Assembly: GCA_900128395.1 (NCBI GenBank)
Contig: LT649907.1
Coordinates: 1 to 11,707 of the forward strand
Length of the DNA stretch: 11,707 nucleotides
Direction of reading: 5' to 3'
Origin: Stramenopiles sp. TOSAG23-2
Lineage: Eukaryota > Sar
Numbering within the stretch: position 1 is the first letter of the stretch; each line of letters opens with the position of its first letter. The notes beneath the pieces are model-generated. The model did not search any database and had not been told where the DNA came from. It worked only from the letters and a program-made list of their open reading frames with translations. A program made the position numbers and the translations under genes. Below are positions 6,834 through 11,707 of this stretch, piece by piece.

Positions 6834-6870
6834 AAAATGTAAAAAAAAGGTATTAAATTTTTTACATTTT
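6834..6870. terminator. Perfect 13-bp hairpin after the small basic gene
   Basis: aaaatgtaaaaaa (6834-6846) pairs perfectly with ttttttacatttt (6858-6870) around an 11-base loop. It begins 45 bp after the stop at 6789. It may mark a transcript 3' end, as palindromic hairpins do in some giant viruses and their parasites. The AT content lowers the significance. Confidence 0.4.
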
Positions 6871-6954
6871 TACCGAAAATCCAAAAAAATAGCCATATAT
6901 TGGACATTCAAGGCTAATTTACGAAGGCTATACATTTTACTGGTTTTTACACCA

Positions 6955-7001
6955 TTATGGTCTTATTTTGAAAATATACCTTTATTTTTATGGTCTTATT
7001 T
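6955..7001 (+). repeat. 14-bp direct repeat ttatggtcttattt, two copies
   Basis: The 14-mer at 6955-6968 is repeated at 6988-7001, a spacing of 33 bp. A third partial copy (tatggtc) follows at 7001-7007. This could be a protein-binding iteron or simple slippage. Confidence 0.5.
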
Positions 7002-7007
7002 ATGGTC

Positions 7008-7126
7008 ACGAAGGAAACGAAGGAAAAAGTCAATTTTAAAAAGAGGAAAGAAAAAAAATATTTTTTTTTATCCATAACAAATATATATAAGTTAGAAACC
7101 CCCTGTTTTTCCTTCGTATCCTTCGT
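7008..7126. repeat. Inverted repeat of dimeric CCTTCGT motif
   Basis: Arm 1 (7008-7028) and arm 2 (7106-7126) are reverse complements at 20 of 21 positions, separated by 77 bp. Each arm contains two copies of a 9-base unit CCTTCGTNY. The same dimer occurs singly at 1008-1025 and within the coding region at 34-51. The pair lies 55 bp before the replication gene start, so a role as binding site for a regulator or replication initiator is plausible. Confidence 0.6.
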
Positions 7127-7180
7127 TTCATATACATATTTATATATTTAGAATCAATATAAAGAAATCTTCTAATAAAT

Positions 7181-10111
7181 ATGTATAGGATGGAAAATTA
7201 TTGGAAAATCGAGAAAAACACCAGTCAATTATTTAGTAAATTTGCTATTTTGCATGAACCTCTGAATCTTGAAAATTTAGAGTTGCTTTTAAGATCCAAC
7301 TACAACTGCACATACGATGATAAAGAATGGCTAGAACAGTTCAATGTCCCATTTGATAATGTGCGGGACCATTTAAAAAAGCTAAAATCTAAAGTGAGGA
7401 ATGGACATTTAGAAACAAATGCAAGTATTAAAGATGGGTATGGTAGAGCCACATACAAAGGGCATATATCACTGTGTATGTTAAAATCTGAAATACGACA
7501 AGCTTTATCTATAGAGACAAGCACTGATTATGATATAAAAAATTGCCAACCACATATTTTATATGAAATTTGTAAAAAAATGATAAAGAAAAAAAACAAA
7601 AAAGAATATACTAAATTAAAAAGTTATTGCACAAAACGTGATAAATGGTTAAGCACATTAGCCGAAAGCTTTTTTAATGAAGATACAAAAGAGAATAGAG
7701 GAAAAGTAAAAGTTGGAATTATTAGAATGTGCTTTTTTGGCGGATCTATCTCAAAATGGTTTAATGAAAATAATGTAGATATGGATAAAAATGGTGATGT
7801 GTATCAATTAAAAAAAGAAGTGGATGCCATAGTGGATAAATATATTATTCAAAATAATTACAAAATATTTGAGGAGATAAAAAAAGAAAAAGAACAAGAG
7901 TATAATGACAAGATGAAATATTATAAAAAAAATAGAAAGAAAAAACCACATCTAAAACAACCGATAAAGAAAGATCCAAAAAGCACATTAATAAGTAAAT
8001 TCTTACATGAATATGAACGTAAGTGTGTTGAAGCAGTATTACTGGAACTAATGAGACGTGGCAAAATAAAAAAAAATGAATTTATTTATTGCTATGATGG
8101 ATTTCAGATAAAAAATAATATAGATGTCAGAGTAGAAGAATTGGAAAGAATTGTAAAGGATAAAGTTGGACTAGAAGTAAGATTTGATATAAAGAATTGT
8201 GCAGATGGGGAAAAAGTTATGCAAGAAGTGAATGAATTAATAAAAGCTATGGAACCCTCAGAAAAAAATCAGTATGAGTTTGATCCAGACTATTTTAAAA
8301 GTATAGACGATTGTTTTGAAATGCAATGTTGGTATTGGAATAAATTTTTCTGTTTTACAGAAATGGAAGGAATTTATTGGTACCGGGATAAAATACCGAA
8401 AAATAATCCAGAAACAGGAAAAACACAAATGGTTAATAAAGTCACAGAATACAGTCCAAATAAATTTAGAGATTCCTGGAGGCACTATAAAACAATAAAG
8501 GTTGATAAAAATGGTAATAAAGACGCAAAAATTTTTATAGATAAGTGGAAGGATGACTTAGATTATTTTAATTCCTACAAATTACAAAATTTTTTACCAG
8601 AAAATAAACCGTTGAGGTTATTAAATCATGACAAGTCTATATATAATATTTTTCAAGGTTATCCAGATTTTTTATTTTCAGATGCACAACTGGAAAATTA
8701 TGACAAAAATGTAAAGTTCTTTCTACAATTTATTTCCAACTTAGTAGGTAATACTGAAGCGTGTGAGCAATTAACACACTTAATTGGATATAAGATAAAA
8801 TATCCCGGACGTAAAAAGCCTTATGGTATAATAATAAAAGGACTTCAAGGTGAAGGTAAGAATTTTTTACTATACTTAATTTCGAAAATAATAGGTGAAG
8901 ACCATTATTTTACTTCCAGCAATATAGATGATATAGCTGGAACCCATGCAACAGGTATCGAGGGGAAATTAATTATAAACCTAAATGAGATGGATTTAAG
9001 CTCAACAAAAGATAAAACAAATTTGATGAAAAGTCTTATTAGTGAAAATGTAATAAATGTTAATAAAAAATTTGTGAATCATTATAAAGCGTATAATTTT
9101 GCATTGTTTATTGTGACCTCTAATGAAACACTACCAATTATGATAGATATGATGACAGGTGATAGAAGATGGTTTGTTTTTGAAGGTAATGGAGAAAATA
9201 CAAAACTGGATGACAGAACATGGGATTATTTGTGGGGACTATGTGAAGATCTAAATTTTTTACGTTGTATTTATAAATACTTTATGGGTTTAGATTATAA
9301 TGCTTACAGTTTTAAAGAAGCTAAACGACAAAATAGTTTAAGTAAAGCATATGCAAAAATGGCTTCATATTTTATACCATATGAGTTGCTATTTTTAAAA
9401 GATTTTTTTATCAATAATAGATTTTTAATGCAAAAATATGGAGAAAATTATGATGATGAACGTCTTTATTATAAATTTGATGCTTTTTATGAAAAAATGG
9501 AAATCGAAGTAGCAGATATGTGCAGGGAATTTTGGGAATGGAGTGAAAATAATAGAGTGGCATTGGGTCAAAGTAAAAACACAAAAGCATTAAAGAATAA
9601 GCTAATGTCATTTAATTTCAGAGAATTTACAACATTTCTTGATAATAAAACTAGACGAGTAAAGTTACGGTTTTATCCATATTTAGTAATGAAAGACTTA
9701 ATTAGTAAAAAAGCTTTTGATAGTGCAGATATGGAAAAATGGCGAGAAACAGATTTGAAATCTAACAATAATAAAAAAAGTAATATAAATGATATTTTAG
9801 AATTTTGTAAAAGTCAGCCAGAAATCGAACCAACTACAATCAAAACTAAGGTAAAATCCACTCTAAAGCCAAAGGTGAAACGTAAGATAAAATCCAGATG
9901 TAAAAAAACAATTGCAAGTGAGAATAAATCTACTACTAATAATAAAGTGCAAAACAAGGTAAAATCCACTAATAACATTACTATAAAAATAGCAAATTCT
10001 GAAAATGTAGAACATTGTCCAACTTGTAAAGAACCATTTGGAAAATGTGATAATGAATATAATGGTTGTTATAAATTTTATGAAAAACAACAAGAAATAT
10101 TACAACGATAA
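7181..10111 (+). CDS. TV-Pol type DNA polymerase fused to SF3 helicase
   Basis: 976 residues; the main replication protein. The N-terminal polymerase part shows motif A YDIKNCQP (117-124, Asp118), motif B R173...K177...FFGG (185-188) and motif C YCYDGF (303-308, Asp306). These match the transposon-viral family A-related polymerase (TV-Pol) of PLVs and Sputnik-like virophages. A linker holds YNIFQGY (488-494), the NxFxG motif found before D5/SF3 helicases. The helicase has Walker A GLQGEGKN (554-561), Walker B IINLNEMD (598-605), sensor 1 VTSNE (645-649) and arginine finger DRRW (661-664). The C terminus (about 880-945) is a Lys-rich linker with two KVKST repeats, ending in C946-x2-C949-x6-C956-x6-C963, a possible zinc site. 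Start 7181 is used; Met4 is an alternative. A hairpin follows the stop and separates it from the convergent ATPase gene. Confidence 0.93.
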   Translation: MYRMENYWKIEKNTSQLFSKFAILHEPLNLENLELLLRSNYNCTYDDKEWLEQFNVPFDNVRDHLKKLKSKVRNGHLETNASIKDGYGRATYKGHISLCMLKSEIRQALSIETSTDYDIKNCQPHILYEICKKMIKKKNKKEYTKLKSYCTKRDKWLSTLAESFFNEDTKENRGKVKVGIIRMCFFGGSISKWFNENNVDMDKNGDVYQLKKEVDAIVDKYIIQNNYKIFEEIKKEKEQEYNDKMKYYKKNRKKKPHLKQPIKKDPKSTLISKFLHEYERKCVEAVLLELMRRGKIKKNEFIYCYDGFQIKNNIDVRVEELERIVKDKVGLEVRFDIKNCADGEKVMQEVNELIKAMEPSEKNQYEFDPDYFKSIDDCFEMQCWYWNKFFCFTEMEGIYWYRDKIPKNNPETGKTQMVNKVTEYSPNKFRDSWRHYKTIKVDKNGNKDAKIFIDKWKDDLDYFNSYKLQNFLPENKPLRLLNHDKSIYNIFQGYPDFLFSDAQLENYDKNVKFFLQFISNLVGNTEACEQLTHLIGYKIKYPGRKKPYGIIIKGLQGEGKNFLLYLISKIIGEDHYFTSSNIDDIAGTHATGIEGKLIINLNEMDLSSTKDKTNLMKSLISENVINVNKKFVNHYKAYNFALFIVTSNETLPIMIDMMTGDRRWFVFEGNGENTKLDDRTWDYLWGLCEDLNFLRCIYKYFMGLDYNAYSFKEAKRQNSLSKAYAKMASYFIPYELLFLKDFFINNRFLMQKYGENYDDERLYYKFDAFYEKMEIEVADMCREFWEWSENNRVALGQSKNTKALKNKLMSFNFREFTTFLDNKTRRVKLRFYPYLVMKDLISKKAFDSADMEKWRETDLKSNNNKKSNINDILEFCKSQPEIEPTTIKTKVKSTLKPKVKRKIKSRCKKTIASENKSTTNNKVQNKVKSTNNITIKIANSENVEHCPTCKEPFGKCDNEYNGCYKFYEKQQEILQR

Positions 10112-10116
10112 GGTGT

Positions 10117-10150
10117 AATTTTATATATTTAAAAAAAAACATATAAAATT
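10117..10150. terminator. 10-bp hairpin between convergent replication and packaging genes
   Basis: aattttatat (10117-10126) pairs perfectly with atataaaatt (10141-10150) around a 14-base A-rich loop. It fills the 38-bp gap between the stop codons of the two convergent genes and could end transcripts from both sides. The minus-strand AATAAA at 10154-10149 overlaps the ATPase stop codon. Confidence 0.45.
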
Positions 10151-10869
10151 TATTGTTTTTCTAAATTGTTATCAATTTCGATTTTGTTAAAACAGCACCT
10201 ATATTGTAAGGCAGGGTGCTTAGCATCACAGTCAATAAACAGGAAGTCATACGGTTTTTTAGTATATTTTTTAAATTTTTTTATAAATTCTACTTTTTCT
10301 AAACCACAACCAATATCTGAATATAGTAAATTTATTTCTTTTTTCGATGGAACAGCAAACAGCGATATATAATTACAATTTACTCTAATCACTCTAGGAA
10401 TGGAAGACCATCTTTGCCCTAAAAAACAAACACTACAATTTTTATGTCTAGATCTTACAAAATAATCTATCATGGGTGTTTGATTGGAATCTAGTAAAAA
10501 ATCATCAAATATTACAAGATTTTGGACATTTCCATCTAATTCATCAACTGGAACTACATCATCCAGACTATTACTCATAAATAATATCTCCTCTTCAGTT
10601 TTTTCTTGAATTTTTTCAAACATATCTTTAATTAATTGAAACTTAGGTTGATTTAGGTGTTTTGAATATATATACAACCGGTCAAAACTCAAAAGCCTAC
10701 AAATACTCCAGCAGATTAAATTACTTTTTCCAGATCCACTGGAACCATTAATAATCCAGCGAAAACCACCATTTTTATGCTGTGGCACAAGGCTACTTTT
10801 ATTTCTACCTTTTTTATTGCCTTTAATACGCTTTATGTTATCACAATTTCCAATATCTAGCTTCACCAT
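10150..10869 (-). CDS. A32-like (FtsK/HerA superfamily) genome-packaging ATPase
   Basis: 239 residues, the usual length for PLV, virophage and poxvirus A32-type ATPases, which pump DNA into the capsid. Walker A is NGSSGSGKS (41-49). Walker B is LVIFDDF (118-124, with Asp122-Asp123). Next come RSRHKN (139-144) and FLGQRW (149-154), whose Gln152 fits the sensor position, and then IPRVIRVNCN (157-166). This order of Walker B, Arg-x-Arg-His, Gln and Ile-Pro...Arg...Asn is diagnostic of the A32 group. The gene converges on the replication gene and is divergent from the DUF8207-like gene, with only 93 bp between starts. Its presence argues that the element forms, or once formed, virions. The start at 10869 is the only Met ahead of the Walker A motif. 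No frameshift or missing key residue was seen. Confidence 0.93.
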   Translation of the reverse strand: MVKLDIGNCDNIKRIKGNKKGRNKSSLVPQHKNGGFRWIINGSSGSGKSNLICWSICRLLSFDRLYIYSKHLNQPKFQLIKDMFEKIQEKTEEEILFMSNSLDDVVPVDELDGNVQNLVIFDDFLLDSNQTPMIDYFVRSRHKNCSVCFLGQRWSSIPRVIRVNCNYISLFAVPSKKEINLLYSDIGCGLEKVEFIKKFKKYTKKPYDFLFIDCDAKHPALQYRCCFNKIEIDNNLEKQ

Positions 10870-10962
10870 TCTTTATATATATATTTATTTAGAGAATTTT
10901 CTAAATGATTTAATTATTTTTTTTTATGATTTAATTATTTTTTTTTATGATTTAATTATATA
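10870..10962. promoter_or_regulatory. Compact divergent promoter with palindrome and tandem repeat
   Basis: The 93 bp between the packaging ATPase and the rightmost gene contain TA-rich tracts at 10871-10884 (TATA-like), an 18-bp near-palindrome at 10888-10905 (tttagagaattttctaaa, one mismatched pair), and directly after it two identical 21-bp repeats. Both genes are probably late or virion genes, so coordinated control from this spacer is a reasonable inference. Confidence 0.5.
10906..10960 (+). repeat. 21-bp tandem repeat, about 2.6 copies
   Basis: Copies at 10906-10926 and 10927-10947 are identical (tgatttaattatttttttta-type unit with a nine-T run). A partial third copy starts at 10948 and runs to the leader of the gene at 10963. 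It may be a regulatory repeat or replication slippage at T-runs. Confidence 0.7.
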
Positions 10963-11707
10963 ATGGTTAAACAAGATTTTAGAAAAATCCAAAATTTATC
11001 TGAATTCGAAAAATTAGTGAATTCATTTACAGAGGAAAGGCAAAATTTAAAACAACGTGTCATGGAAGAAAAAGGTATATCAGAAATTTCTGAATTAGAT
11101 ATTGAAAAAAAAGCAGCACCAGTGGTTAGGGCAATCGAAGGATTGAAACAAGACTTAAAACCAACACGAACATACTTCCAAATGTTTGAAAATCAAGCAA
11201 ATACCTCTGGTAAAAAGGTCACTGAAGTAAAAGCACAAAGAGTTAGTGGAAAAGTTATACAAAAATTAGGCACAAATGGTATTGTGGAAATAGATGCACT
11301 AAAAGAAAATCGAATAAGTATTATAAATGTGCGAGATCCACAAAATAGAGTGATTAATATTAATCTTACACCAGGTTTAGGTGAATTGGTATTTAAAAAG
11401 TATCAAGATATTAATAATGATGTTATAAGCAGAAATGACTGGATTACATTTTGGAATATTATGAATTATACTGACTTTCCTAGACGAGCTTTAGGTAGAA
11501 ATAGAAAATTAATTAGGGCAAATCAAATATTTAATAACATGCCCCAACAACCACAACAACCACCACCACCAGCACCACCAGCACCTCCACAACAACAACC
11601 GCCTGGACCAGCACCACCTGGACCATTTGGACCAAATCCTCCATTCCCACCTAATAATAATAACAATAATAATAACAATAATAATAACAATAATAATAAC
11701 AATAATG
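10963..11707 (+). CDS. DUF8207-like protein with Pro/Gln and poly-Asn tail, 3'-truncated by window edge
   Basis: 248 codons are open to the right edge. Residues 1-80 are charged and helical (FEKLVNSFTEERQNLKQRVM and on). Residues 119-150 carry NVRDPQNRVININLTPGLGE and LVFKKYQD. The Leu-Thr-Pro-Gly-Leu...Glu-Leu...Phe-Lys-Lys pattern is that of DUF8207-like proteins encoded in PLV/adintovirus-like elements of invertebrate and protist genomes, usually near the packaging and capsid genes. Residues 194-230 are Pro/Gln/Ala/Gly-rich, and from 231 on the frame is all Asn, encoded by an AATAATAATAAC repeat. The conserved block and its position next to the ATPase suggest a virion or maturation protein, but its exact role is not known. 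The family match is from memory of the motif. Confidence 0.75.
   Translation, partial: MVKQDFRKIQNLSEFEKLVNSFTEERQNLKQRVMEEKGISEISELDIEKKAAPVVRAIEGLKQDLKPTRTYFQMFENQANTSGKKVTEVKAQRVSGKVIQKLGTNGIVEIDALKENRISIINVRDPQNRVININLTPGLGELVFKKYQDINNDVISRNDWITFWNIMNYTDFPRRALGRNRKLIRANQIFNNMPQQPQQPPPPAPPAPPQQQPPGPAPPGPFGPNPPFPPNNNNNNNNNNNNNNNNNN
11653..11706 (+). repeat. Coding 12-bp microsatellite (AATAATAATAAC) giving poly-Asn
   Basis: The 12-base unit repeats about 4.5 times to the window edge, in frame, encoding at least 18 consecutive Asn. The regular AAC in every fourth codon shows expansion by whole units. Such Asn tracts are typical of very AT-rich eukaryotic genomes and their viruses. Confidence 0.9.

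Larger units (their letters stand above)
6790..7180. other. Upstream region of the replication gene, 391 bp with several repeats
   Basis: No gene is seen on the plus strand. The stretch contains a 13-bp perfect hairpin (6834-6870), a 14-bp direct repeat (6955-6968 and 6988-7001), and a 21-bp imperfect inverted repeat built of CCTTCGT motifs (7008-7028 and 7106-7126). A TA-rich leader runs from about 7131 to the start codon. The density of repeats before the replication gene would suit a promoter with control sites or a replication origin. Which of these it is cannot be decided from sequence. Confidence 0.5.

Noticed and set aside
6521-6907. Antisense 128-codon hydrophobic frame
   Set aside because: It is Phe/Leu-rich low complexity, the complement of the A-rich small basic gene and its hairpin; no domain or motif and it overlaps a better candidate.
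1-11707. CRISPR array, tRNA, rRNA or insertion sequence
   Set aside because: No regularly spaced palindromic repeats with unique spacers, no cloverleaf with a T-loop motif, and no transposase or integrase motifs were found.

Overview
The window looks like part of a polinton-like virus (PLV), a small eukaryotic DNA virus or its integrated copy, from a very AT-rich setting. Three gene products support this: a 976-residue fusion of a TV-Pol type (family A related) DNA polymerase with a superfamily 3 helicase, an A32/FtsK-HerA type genome-packaging ATPase, and next to that ATPase a gene open to the right edge with a DUF8207-like core, as found in PLV-like elements of eukaryotic genomes. There is no protein-primed family B polymerase and no retroviral-type integrase, so it is not a canonical Polinton/Maverick. 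Capsid genes are not seen and would be expected to the right of the window. TAA, TAG and TGA all end genes, so the standard code applies. No bacterial-type ribosome binding sites were noticed; leaders are A/T-rich, as in eukaryotic viruses.

Layout, left to right. 1-868 (minus) is a multi-pass membrane protein gene that runs off the left edge and may be flanking host or viral sequence. 1323-2378 (plus) encodes a highly charged, probably nuclear protein with a PIP-box-like motif. 2462-4966 is a methyltransferase island: one minus-strand and two tandem plus-strand proteins that look like adenine-N6 methyltransferases. All three share the same N-terminal two-repeat helical module, and the two plus-strand genes are copies exactly 840 bp apart. 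4998-5498 (minus) is a small exported or membrane-anchored protein with a DUF1737-like C terminus. 5836-6507 (plus) is a membrane protein with a viroplasmin/RNase H1 N-domain-like tail. 6580-6789 (plus) is a tiny basic helical protein. 7181-10111 (plus) is the replication fusion protein. 10150-10869 (minus) is the packaging ATPase. 10963-end (plus) is the DUF8207-like gene ending in Pro/Gln and Asn repeats.

The architecture is regular: convergent gene pairs are separated by only 31-83 bp, often with hairpins or overlapping AATAAA signals, and most divergent pairs have 240-450 bp of AT-rich control sequence (93 bp for the ATPase pair). Notable non-coding structure includes a dimeric CCTTCGTNY motif found at four places, two of which form a 21-bp inverted repeat just upstream of the replication gene, and a 21-bp tandem repeat plus an 18-bp palindrome between the packaging ATPase and its divergent neighbour.

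Inferred working model: the TV-Pol/SF3 protein copies the genome, the ATPase packages it, the charged protein may contact host PCNA, and the methyltransferases modify viral or host DNA.
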